In this document: piece after piece, positions 24,221 to 34,947 of the stretch
Layout: each line of letters opens with the position of its first letter
Position numbering within the stretch: position 1 is the stretch's first letter
Assembly (NCBI GenBank): GCA_030141605.1
Contig: JAQGDQ010000038.1
Span: 248,001 to 312,000 of the forward strand
Origin: Tubiluchus corallicola
Lineage: Eukaryota > Priapulida > Priapulimorpha > Priapulimorphida > Tubiluchidae
DNA length: 64,000 bases
Reading direction: 5' to 3'
Notes under the pieces: generated by a model
What the model saw: only the letters and a program-made list of their open reading frames with translations
What the model was told of the DNA's origin: nothing
Databases searched by the model: none
Position numbers and translations under genes: made by a program

Positions 24221-27200
24221 CTCTCTGCTTCTACTTTGCACATCCAGACCTCTTTAACCATTTGTAACAGTACAAGTTCTCCATTAGATTATTTATTATT
24301 TTACTAAGGAGACAAAGTTAAGATGAATATAATAATAATAATCATCTTCTACAATGATGTGTAAATTTGACAGTACTCTACGTAAGTATTATATTTTTTG
24401 TAACCGTCCAGTATTTTACTCAGGCTGTGGTTGCCTCGTGTCTACTTTGAAATTTTGCTCTATATCCTTGCTTTTGCAGTACTACAACTACTTGCATTCC
24501 AAGATGCATTTTACTATTACATGTAATACTCCTAGATTTGCTATCGCACTGTAACTAATTCGTTTCTAACCATGTCTGTAGTGTAAACAGAAATTTTCAC
24601 TGGACCACTAGTGATAACAGTCGCAGCTCCCATTTTTATGATTTTGACAAGTGCTTACTTGAAGGGATGCTATAGTTGATTCAGAAATTTTTGATTGATT
24701 CATTGTATTATTACAATATAGCAAAAATAGTGCAATGAAAGATCAATGTTTTCAGTTTTGGTTCATAAATTTTTCATCGTGTTACGACAAACATGCCTTT
24801 GGATTACTCTGTTCATTTGGTCTTTGGTTTGCTGCCCAAAGCTACACCCTGGTGATTGCTTTTTCTTTATTTATACCAAGAAGTGTGTAAGTGCAATTTA
24901 GTTATTGGCCAAGCATCTGCAGTTATTGGAAACCAGTTTAGGGGGTTCAGTGCAGCTGTGCTGGTTCATGTGGTCAAATATAATCTTTGTTTTTAATGTT
25001 GAACACGCCATTACAAATTCTGATGCTTGAAAAATGGAAGCCCCTATTGAATTTTTCAATAAACCTGCCTTCATTTTTCATAGCTTTTTCAATCGAAATA
25101 TAAAACGTTGTTGTTTCATTGCACTTCAGTATTGTCTTCAGATCAGATAAAAATGTTGCTTCAACATTAAGACAAGCATAACATTCTTCTGCAGTTAAAA
25201 CTGAATTCATGTTTTTGTTTTCATAGTATACCTTCAAATGCATTGTACGTGTTTTACAATCCACTATAGTAGATATATTTTTAACAGTATTCAACTGTGA
25301 TGTCAGTTTTGACACTCTTCTGATTTTTTTAAATCATGGAGTTTTTTAAATTTTTGATAGATCTATGTTTTATAGTTGATATTGAATTTTTTTCTTATGC
25401 AACTTATAGTGATAAATTATCTCATCTGCCTAACATTGATTACACAAGAAAGTCATGTTTCTAACTGATTATTCAGAAAAGCTGCAACCAATGTTTTAGC
25501 TCTAACATTTGCTTTGGTTTAGAGCTCATGAAAATTTGTTTTTAGGAATGGATGAAAGCATTTCTTGTAGTTTTTCAGCGGCCTCATTCTCCTCAAGACC
25601 GAAGATAGATTTCTTATTTATGCAGATATTCTTTGAATAGCCAATTTCAATAGGATAAAATAATAATTACTAATGGTTTCCTTTGTGATAATGGAGAGAA
25701 GAATGATTATTGTTTCATGGCACAATATTATGTACCATTCATATAGTTTTAATTAGTAGTTAATGTCAAAGCCTAACGTTGTTGTCTACAACTAAAATAT
25801 TTATTGTGAGGGTTAATTTAAGTTTTATAGTTTTAATTAATCAAGCATTGTGTCTTATCTACTTGTAATTGAAAATGATGCCTTTTTTAAGTAGATGCAT
25901 TCAATGCAGAGTCATTACTCGCACAGTTAAAATTAGCTGATGTAGCCAATGCTTTATTTTACTGTTTTGAATAACTATAATTTAACTTTATTTTTATTCT
26001 TATGTTTTTAAATTAGTTTAAATATACATAGGTTAACTGAAAGATTTCTTTTCATAAATAACTTATTTAGTGTAATTTGTAGTTAGAAAATGCTTGTTCA
26101 AATTATTTAAAACTACCACCAATTTTTATACACTAACTGTTAGTATTAATCATCGCACCTGACACAACAAATTTTTTCATAATGGACTATTGTATGTGGT
26201 CTTTAGGTCTCGTTAACTATATTTTCTGTCATTCTCAGTTTCAGTTAGCTGTGATACTATGGCACTTTTTTTATAAATTTTTTAAAAAAAAATTCATATA
26301 CTTCATGTGGTCTTTAGAACATTAATTTTTGTGTGCCAAATTAAACTGCCATGACAGTTTATTCTGAAGGAAATATTGTACCTTTCTTATTGTTGAATTT
26401 TATAATCATTTATTCACTCAGTAACACATTTGCTGCATGCCTGTAAAATGAACATTGGCTTTAAAAATGTCGTTCATACATTATAGCACTAGTTTAAATT
26501 CATGAAAGATTAAACATTAATACTATAATTATTTTTGATCATAAAATTAGTAATATACTTGGCATTTTTCATATCAGCGAGCGATACATGATTTTTTGTT
26601 ATTTTGTACATTCCTTTTTATATATTATATCAGTCCTTGGTTAATATTTTAACTTTCTAATTCATAATCAAAATTGCTGCCAATTTTCAGGACTGTTTTC
26701 ATTTGATTTTACATTGTTAATTTTACGAAATAAAATACTTTCTATTCTTCATAATAGAAGTTTAGAGTTTGATTTTGTTTTAGTTTGTTGTTGCTAAGCT
26801 GGTAGTTGCATGCTGGATCACATCAAGGCACACTCTTCTCAAGCACCAAATTAATGTGTAATATATGTAGATGTATAATTTCATCATCATTATTTGGCTA
26901 TACGTTTAGTGGAGCAGTTCATCGACAAGAGCACACAGAAATCTAAAGTCCAGAGTAGAGGGGCTCAGAATACTTTAGTCCGGGCAGAGGGGCTTAGAAT
27001 ACTTTAGATTTGGCACTTTTCACCATAAATTTATGGTTGTATAATTGTATTACTAATTCATGTTGCTAAAATTGTGTTGTTGATTAATTGTATAAATTCA
27101 GTTTTATTTGCACAAATACATACAATGTATATTGGCAAAGCAATACACGTTAAATACTACATAAACCGGCTGTGTGCAAAGTTCTTTTCATAAACAAATG

Positions 27201-27895
27201 TTAAGATATGGTATACTGATACTAACATCACTGCTACATAAAAATTGTATAACTTCAGTTAGCAATGGAAAAAGAAAAATAACCTAAAAGTAGTAGGTAA
27301 CTGTACCAGTTTTTTAAATGAAAGATTATAAAAATAAAATAGAGTTGAAAAAAAATTTGAATGATTGAATTTTATAGTACTTAATATCAGAGAATGTAAT
27401 AAAGGCTACTCGTTGTCGTAGCGAATATTACATTTTCTGTTAATAATTAATTCCCCTCATAGTCAACCTCAAATACACCAACCATCACGTAGATATATCC
27501 ATGGTCAGAAGTAACACTGTGTGAATAGCTGTTCATTTAAGTCATCCAAATACAAAGAGCTCTCGTACTGCCTGGCTCTCTCTTTTTTGTGCTATTTTGG
27601 AGTAGTAGTGCTGGATCACTGTGCTTGCCTGTCTTAAGTGAGGAGTTCTTTTATTACCGTCGAGCAAGTGCGGACGTCCTGCGTTGTATAATGTCATGAT
27701 TCATCATTGTCGTCAGTTTTGACCCTTGAGATTGCTTCTGTAACGAAAAAACTAATTTTTGACTGTATTGTTTCACAATTTGCACCTGAAAATGTGAGCT
27801 AAACATTTGATCAAACTAAAAGGTTACTATTTTCTCTTATGATGTGGAGAAATATACAGCCTAAAGGCTTATCAGTTATAATAGTTTCATATGTT
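24221..27895. other. Downstream of ADAP; mostly non-coding
   Basis: The ADAP 3' UTR must begin here; I see no single convincing polyadenylation site. The sequence is very AT-rich. One unrecognised minus-strand open frame is listed separately (24974-25315). Around 26943-27010 a short direct repeat occurs (CAGAGTAGAGGGGCTCAGAATACTTTAG followed by a near copy GGGCAGAGGGGCTTAGAATACTTTAG). Confidence 0.4.
24974..25315 (-). CDS. Unrecognised open frame, possible terminal exon or pseudogene
   Basis: A 113-codon open frame that begins after an in-frame stop near 25340 without an ATG; the first ATG is about 25 codons in. The protein text (SKLTSQLNTVKNISTIVDCK, later CYACLNVEATFLSDLKTI and KFNRGFHFSSIRIC) has a protein-like mix of residues and is not low complexity. 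No family is recognised and no upstream exon was found, so it may be a terminal exon, a gene fragment or chance. Confidence 0.25.
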   Translation of the reverse strand: MSKLTSQLNTVKNISTIVDCKTRTMHLKVYYENKNMNSVLTAEECYACLNVEATFLSDLKTILKCNETTTFYISIEKAMKNEGRFIEKFNRGFHFSSIRICNGVFNIKNKDYI

Positions 27896-28618
27896 GGGAG
27901 CCGAGTGGACCACTGAGCCAAGTAGACCGATTGGTCTACTTGGGCTGCCCAAGTAGGACACTAGAGACAGGTCGCGAATTGAGTCGTTAAGTGTACTGAC
28001 ACCGTCCGTTGTGCTTGTTTATGTAATAATAATAATTAAAAACGTTAGTACACGTTGAATAATTTACTATACATCTAATAAAATAAAAGAATTTTATTAT
28101 GAGCTGGTAGAACGGACAATATTAAATTTGGTTTCGATATTAATGTTGTTGAAGTGAAAAAACCCACTTTTTTGCGAATTCAACATTTGTTTAAGGTATA
28201 TCATTTTTGATTTTGTCTCGCTTCACAAATAGGTGATCCGTTTCACTACCTCTTGGGCAAATAATTGTTTTCTTATAAGTAAATGTTCTAGCGATCTATG
28301 TGTCCTACATGGGTTAGCGAACCATGTAGGACAGTGCCCTACATGTTACAATACTACTGATAATATTAAAACTAATTATCCTTGCTTTTCTTAAATGTTA
28401 AAAATTACTTTTTTACCAACAAGTTTTTTACCAACCAACAAACACAATTTTTAATAAAATGAAGAAACTTTCACAGAATTTTCAAAAATTTGACAAAATT
28501 ACCGATTCTCGACAAAAATCGCTAGTGTCCTACTAGGGCTGCCCATGTAGGACACTACTTTTAGCGCATCGGTTTTACCGGAAGTGGTCTACTTGGCTCA
28601 GTGGTCAACTCGGCTCCC
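27896..28618. mobile_element. MITE, copy 2 (uninterrupted, 723 bp)
   Basis: The ends are inverted repeats: left GGGAGCCGAGTGGACCACTG and, on the other strand, right GGGAGCCGAGTTGACCACTG, both continuing AGCCAAGTAGACC (about 33 bp with one mismatch). No coding frame is present. The interior repeatedly contains CCCAAGTAGGAC or CCCATGTAGGAC in both orientations, some arranged as palindromes (around 27941-27960 and 28306-28335), which could be subterminal transposase-binding sites. The internal sequence matches copy 1 (8156-9474) very closely. Superfamily not determined; a target duplication is not clear. Confidence 0.88.
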
Positions 28619-30708
28619 TACACATACGCAACAAGAACCTAGCTGATTATTAAAGACAACGGAGTGTCTGTGCGTACAATTGCAGCTGTTTTTCTTTTCC
28701 TCAGCAGTGAATTGATGATCAACCATATAATGTATTCTTTTAATGATGTGCAGCATACTTTTGCGTCCAAAAGTCGATAGATCTTTCATGCAACGAAGTT
28801 AAAAAACTTAACTGTAGCCATAAAACAGTTCTTAACCTGATCCGTGGGCCATGTGTACTATGAACAAAGTACTGCCTCAATTGAGAAATACCTTTTACAA
28901 AAACCAATTCAAAGCAGTCACAAATGAAATAGTTCCACTTGTGTGCAAAAAGTTTAGTTAGTAGTAAGTGACTGACTAAAAGTAAATAAACACAACAAAT
29001 GAGCTGAAGGACATTGAATATTTACAGTAATTTAGCAGGGTTCCCAAATTGCCAATTGGACTTGATGGATGTGTAGTCTGCATACATGTGTATAACTGAT
29101 AGAATTATAAGAACTTAGTTATGATGACGTGCATACACTGGCATATATGCTATTTTCTAGGCCTTGTCAGTCCTAATAGAATGTCCGCTGCATTTGATGG
29201 TTTATGAATAGCTCTTTACATTGTCTCTGATGCTGCTTCCTCTATGTACAGTTAGACATTTCTACTTCCTATAATAACAAGTGTAAATTACCTCAAGAAA
29301 AGTATTTTTTCCATATCTGGATGACGCTTTGTACTCCATTCTGTAACAGTACTTTGACTAATTTCCACCAATGCTCAATTTAGTTACAAATTTTTCTCAT
29401 TATTGCAAGTGACAGTACTACATTTTAGATTTAGCTGATAACAGCTGCTAATTAAGGAGCTAGGTCTTTTAGTAAAGGAATCGAGTTCATAGTACTGGCA
29501 ATTTTGACAATTTAAAACATCAATAATGTAATAAGGATGGTTATGGATGTTGTTAACAGTTATTTATTACCACTTTCAGATTATCATGCATGCTTTTGTT
29601 TTGTATGTCAGAATATCCCGGCAGGTATCCCCAAAAATTATAGTTTTGCAGCCACTCGCTTTATTACGACTTTGACATAGGCCTACCTCAACTGATGAGG
29701 CTTAGCCGACTAAGAATTGAATTTAATTAGGTATAATCTTATTGGTCCCCTTGTTTAAAAATGTCCTCGAGTTATAATGGGCACATGACATCGTTGGTCT
29801 TTTTGTCTTGTAGCCTATTTATTTATTACTACTTGGGACTTAAAAAGAGAAAAATTTCCGACCCAAATAATAATAATGTGAATAACATTTACTGTCAATA
29901 TCTTATCTTATTTCTCAGGTGTAATTAGGCATCCAGAGCAAGACCGCAAGTAGTCTCATTATGATGTATATAATCCTTTAGAATGAAATACTGTGTCACA
30001 ATTGCACTCAGAAGTTTACACATACTTGCTTAAAAAGAAAAAAAACAGTGAAACTAAGAAATGAATTTCCAGATGGTGGTGACCCGTCAAGTCACTGATC
30101 ATCTTTGGCACAGCTTAACTATAGCCAAGCACCCTGGGTACAGAGTGAGATGATTAAAGGCATCCTCTTAGAAGTTATTGGTTACCTCCATTGTAGCTCC
30201 ACACACATTGCAAAGTAAAAAAAATGACAACCAAGGCAACTAGTCATAGTTGTAACCTCAAACTAAAATTGTATAGTAATTTTGTGATGCAATCTCAGGC
30301 TTCGAAGTTCTTGTGTTACAGTCTCATCCCAGTGCCAATGTTAACATGTGTGTGAACGTGCTTCAAAAATGCATGTGCAAAGTACCATGCTTTAAGCATA
30401 TAAAAAGAATCCTATTTGTTTTCCAGCTGCTTTTTTGATGAAACAGGGAAAACAGCATGGGTAAAAAAATTATCTAGCCACTTTGAACTAGTTTCTAGTT
30501 GTTTTTGCCTAAACATATAATTAGTAATTAGACATTTTCAGGTCTTGAAACTTCTCTTAGATTGATGTCATAGATAGATGACACATTATCTAATTTATAA
30601 TGTCTATGTTTATAATGTCACATTTAGTCTGTTATATAGATACATAATCTGTGTCTGTGTTCAAAAGTGTGATATACAGCGCTATGTTTATTGCAGGATA
30701 AATACAAT
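28619..30708. other. Intergenic before ZNF277, no gene supported
   Basis: A minus-strand open frame at 28598-28789 overlaps the MITE end and has no motif. The plus-strand sequence TTTATTGCAG at 30687-30696 just before the ZNF277 start looks like a splice acceptor, so a 5' UTR or short upstream coding exon of ZNF277 may lie in this stretch. I could not identify it. Confidence 0.4.
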
Positions 30709-32004
30709 ATGGATGCTGTACTAGAGCCACTTAGCTTTCCCACTGAATCTATGGAAGAAGTGACAAAGGAAACTTTTCGTTCATATGATTGTGTTTTGTG
30801 TGACACAGCATTTGATTTTGAAATGAAAGATGAGTTGTTTAAGCATTTGCTGTCCACTCACAAGCTTGTTATAGCAGATGTGCAGTTGGTGGCTGACCTG
30901 GGTTGTTACCTTCATTATTGGAAAAACCGTTTTCGACAGGACGAATTGACTAAGTTCTGCACTGTCATACAGACAAATAGCAATGAGTCAGACATCGGGG
31001 AAAGAGAAAATTACTATCTTTTATGTGACTCACTGCAAGAAGATAAAGACATACGAGAAAAATTACAAAAAGATAAACTTGTGCAAGTTTTAGAACAATT
31101 GCAACTTGAGAGAGTAGATAAAAATTTCTCCCAAAGTTGTTTGTTTTGTAAACATCATACATTTTCTGATAAAGTGGAATGTCTAAATCATATGAAGCAA
31201 GAACACAGCTTTAATATTGGTCTGCCAGATAATATTGTGTTTGTGAATGAATTTATTAACACCCTACGAGAAAAACTAGAAAAACTTCAGTGCTTATATT
31301 GTGAACGTACATTTAAAGACAAAATGGTTTTGAAAGAGCACATGCGTAAGAAAGGACACAAGAAAATTAATAATAAAAATACATTTTACGACAAATTCTA
31401 TGTTGTGAACTATTTGGAATTTGGGAAAAACTGGGAGGTTGTCCAGAAAGAAGATGATGCACATTGTACAGAAGATGCTGAATGTTCAGATGCTGAATGG
31501 TCAGATTGGCAAGACAAAATTGCTGGCAAAGCCATCTGTTTGTTTTGTGATAAAACCTTTGAGTCCGGGGATGAAATTTTATCACACTTAAAAGTGGAAC
31601 ATTTATTAGATTGGTGTGAAATTAAAACTCGGCTAAACCTTTCATTTTACCAACAAATAAAACTGGTAAATTTTATTCGACGTCAAGTTCATCAAAATAG
31701 GTGTGTTTACTGTGACCTAAGGCATGACACGAGGATTTCTTTGTACACACATATGATGGAAAAACACCATTTCGGCAAGATTCCGGATATTCCTATTTGG
31801 GATCAGCCACAATATTACTTTCCAACATATGAAAATGATAACTTGCTATGCATGATAAGCAGTATGGACCAGGAAACAAGTGAAGAAAATCCAGTGTTTG
31901 CTGAGGACCCTCCAGACATTCTAATCAGTGAAAGTATTTTGGAATCATTATGTAGTGATGGTGATGCTGGTGTTGCCGAGCCATTACAGTTTTCTGCTCA
32001 TTAA
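30709..32004 (+). CDS. ZNF277: ZNF277-like C2H2 zinc-finger protein, intronless coding region
   Basis: The frame from ATG 30709 encodes 431 aa (human ZNF277 about 450 aa). The start is the first in-frame ATG after a stop at 30670, and the sequence before it looks like a splice acceptor (TTTATTGCAG at 30687-30696), so an upstream exon may exist. Near the start is VLEPLSFP, matching the vertebrate ILEPLSLP. Five C2H2-type fingers are visible at about residues 28-51 (CVLC...H..H), 144-166, 193-216, 280-301 and 334-357. Highly diagnostic blocks are NIGLPDNIVFVNEF, LQCLYCERTF, FYQQIKLVNFIRRQVHQ and YYFPTYENDNLLC. Known biology of the family: a nuclear/cytoplasmic protein that associates with ribosomal protein uS5 and with the Polycomb factor BMI1. 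All fingers keep their Cys and His ligands. Confidence 0.95.
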   Translation: MDAVLEPLSFPTESMEEVTKETFRSYDCVLCDTAFDFEMKDELFKHLLSTHKLVIADVQLVADLGCYLHYWKNRFRQDELTKFCTVIQTNSNESDIGERENYYLLCDSLQEDKDIREKLQKDKLVQVLEQLQLERVDKNFSQSCLFCKHHTFSDKVECLNHMKQEHSFNIGLPDNIVFVNEFINTLREKLEKLQCLYCERTFKDKMVLKEHMRKKGHKKINNKNTFYDKFYVVNYLEFGKNWEVVQKEDDAHCTEDAECSDAEWSDWQDKIAGKAICLFCDKTFESGDEILSHLKVEHLLDWCEIKTRLNLSFYQQIKLVNFIRRQVHQNRCVYCDLRHDTRISLYTHMMEKHHFGKIPDIPIWDQPQYYFPTYENDNLLCMISSMDQETSEENPVFAEDPPDILISESILESLCSDGDAGVAEPLQFSAH

Positions 32005-33832
32005 ATAATTTTATGATATATTGTTAAACTTTTTAATAACCAGTGATTTTGCTTCTGGTTCTATACTTTCTGTTGCGTATCTAAATAATCCGTGTGTGTA
32101 TTTCTTTGAGTTACCAGGATTTATTAAATTCACACACCTGGCGTGCCTCACCTGCGGACAGAATTTAAGTGTTTAGAGTAGACTTTAGCTTAACTTAGAG
32201 TTAAAGTCATAGTTAATTAAAAAAACTTATGAACAAAATTTAGCTTCATGTTTAATTCTGTTTTGCTAAAATTGGAATTTCTGAATTATTAATAATTTAC
32301 TATGCTGAAACTTTCATCTTTTGTACAAATTTGAATTTTGTAAATTAGGATTGATATCAGATGCGGTTACAATTATCAGATTCAAGTCAGTTATCAAGAT
32401 ACAAGATCTATTATTGGTTATATGTATTCCTCATTTTACTGTCCCCCTTGTCACCAGTTTGTTTTACTATACCACGACGGTAACAAGTATTGCAATTTAA
32501 AGTATTGCTTCTTATCTTATTATATTGCTTCAATGTATTGTTTAATGTTTCTTTTTATGTTATTAGTTTGATTATGCAGCTGTCAAATTATCTAACTTTT
32601 TGTAGAAATTATGAATTTTTTATAGTTAATATGTTTATTTAATAGATCTATATTAATATTCATATTGCAGCTTTAATTTCTTCTGCCAAGAGAAAAAAAT
32701 TATAAAATAATAAAATCAGAAAATATCTCCTTTGCTGCTGAATGTTATCGCACATGTATTTGTTTGTCTTACTGAAAATGTTACTGTTGTTATCATTGTT
32801 ATACATCATTCCTGGTTTTACTTTTAAGCAGTGCGATATCAAGTTATCTCATCTACCTTTGATTGTTCTGACTACATTGGGTATGATGCACATCACAGTC
32901 ATTTTAAGAAGACTAAATTAAAATTGTGTATTTGGTATAGTAATAATATGCTATTGTATAGTACTGTATGCTTTCTTTGCGGATGCTAAATCAACTTGTG
33001 TGCAATATTCGTCAGTAATTTAAATGTCTTATTAAAGATATATTAGTGTATACTTATGTGTACTTTGTAAAACTGCTATGTGAGGAGCTGATATAACAGA
33101 CCTTAAATTAATGCTAACACAAAAAAACTGCCAAAGTTCACAGCACCATTGCAACAATAAGACAAAACTTAGAAAGGGTGTATAAATTATGTACTTGTAA
33201 GGATGAACCGAGCCTTGTTTGCTATGAAGTTCTACAAACTAGAAATATGCGCATACTTGGGAAACTAATAATTTGTTTTATCCGTTATTGTGGTATTGCG
33301 CTTGAAAACCGATCAGCGAGGGTAGTACAGATTTGGCAGTGCCTTGTGTCTCTCTTTTTTACTTGCACTTAAAACGGCGGCGAAAAAGCTAGAATCAGCA
33401 GCCCTATTTCTCAAAGGTGCCCCATAGTACTCATTTCAGAATGCTTGAAGGAGTCTGTCTATGTCTCGTTTCTTTTTAATAAATGTAATTTCGCCAGTTT
33501 TCTCTGTCACAGTCAATGTTTGGTAGGCAATATACGTATTTTAAAAATGAATCTAGGTGAATTATAACGAAGCACTTTTTTGCCTTACTGAAAAGTGAAA
33601 AAACGATATTTGGTGTTTCTTTGTTTTCAGCTTTCTTAAGTGCCAGCCTAAACTGTCGCTGTTGAACTAAAACTTCAAGTACTGCTCTATACTGTTATAA
33701 TATAAAATAAAATTTACACTAACAGAACTTGATAAGGATGTGTATTGAATACATTATATACAACAGCAAGCTCGCTTGTCTTCGGCACGCTTTAAAACTG
33801 CCTACTGTTGTGAAAATAAATTTTCAACATAG
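32005..33832. other. Intergenic between ZNF277 and the LINE
   Basis: Starts with the ZNF277 3' UTR. AT-rich; no supported exon. The plus-strand open frame at 33178-33372 has no recognisable feature. Confidence 0.4.
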
Positions 33833-34909
33833 CAATTTGAAGATGTGCTGCACAGAGAGTGCATTGGCATGTCAAAGAAAGCGTATAAAGCGGTAGGCAC
33901 AGCAAGTGCATTAGTTATAAATGACACTTTGCACTGGTTTTGCGGTAAGTGCGAAGAAGAAGTCAAGAAGATAAAGGAAGGCATGGGAATGCAAAAAAAT
34001 ACACAGCTGTTGAATGAAGTACAATTAGGAAATCTAGAGGAGGAAATGAAATGCAAAGAAAGAGAAGTAGAAAATTTGAAAGATGACTTAGAGAAAATGA
34101 GGCAAGAAGTGAATAAGAAAACGGATCAATTGGCTGAGTTTGACTTAAAGAGAAAGAAATATGAAAGTGAAATAAAACAGTTGAAAGAAGAAGCAGTGCA
34201 ACTCAGACAACAACTAGAAAAATTGATAAGTGAGGCAGCGGAAAATAGAACTACAGTAAATAGCCTAAACAGGCACATAAGTGATCTACAAAAGATAAAT
34301 GAAGAATTGTTGATGAGCAAAATGGGTATGGGAGGAACATATGAAGAGGCAAAAGAAAACAATGAATCTAATAAGAAGGAAGATGATTCCAGAAAAGAAG
34401 TACAGAGTCAAAGAGAGGAGGCAGAGCCTGATACGCCACTATGCAGATATGTTGCAAAAAATGTGTGGTGTAAATTTGAAAACAGATGCAAGTTTAGACA
34501 CTACAAAACAAAAAAGGAGTGTCAAGAGCTCAGTGAAAGTGCACATAGAGCCAAACAAGGAGAATATGAACAAAAGTTGTGTTCCTATTTTGGAAGGAAT
34601 AAATATTGCAAATTTGAAAGCAAGTGTAGGTTTAGACATTATTTGAAACCTGGGGAAGATAAGGAAAAGACAAATTTGTGTTGGAATTACAAGTATGATG
34701 GTGAATGCAAATATGGTAGTAGGTGCAGATACAGACATTTTTTTAACGATGATGAAAAGAGATACCTACGAACACAAGAACGAGAAGGACAGCAGACAAC
34801 TCTAGAAACAAATAAAAATGAACAAAAGACACAAAATGAAAGTTTAGTTGAGCAGATTAATTTTTTAGTGAGAGAAATCAATGCAATAAAAGAAAAACTG
34901 TGGAATTAG
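33833..34909 (+). pseudogene. LINE ORF1: PHD-like end, coiled coil, three CCCH zinc fingers (5' truncated)
   Basis: The open frame follows a TAG at 33830-33832 and has no initiating ATG. The N-terminus reads LHRECIGMSKKAYK ... LHWFCGKCEEEV, the second half of a PHD finger (H-x2-C ... W-F-C-x2-C); the first zinc ligands are missing. Next comes a long Lys/Glu/Leu/Gln-rich coiled coil (about 34000-34330). Three CCCH fingers with exact C-x8-C-x5-C-x3-H spacing follow, at about 34440-34502 (CRYVAKNVWCKFENRCKFRH), 34578-34640 and 34678-34740. A polar tail follows. In LINEs ORF1 usually forms the RNA-binding particle protein; CCCH fingers commonly bind single-stranded RNA, so that role is plausible. 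Apart from the truncated start the frame is intact. Confidence 0.8.
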
Positions 34910-34947
34910 AAAAAAAAGTAAGAGTGAAAAGATCTCAGAAAAAGTAA

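Noticed and set aside
27675-27752. Splice-bounded open segment on the minus strand (KQSQGSKLTTMMNHD...)
   Set aside because: The next possible exon reaches a stop after four codons and no upstream partner exon was found.
28598-28789. 63-codon minus-strand frame
   Set aside because: It begins outside and ends inside the MITE terminal repeat, with no motif.
30691-30708. Upstream in-frame extension of ZNF277 beginning at a TTG
   Set aside because: No ATG there, and TTTATTGCAG looks like a splice acceptor; ATG 30709 is the first in-frame start.
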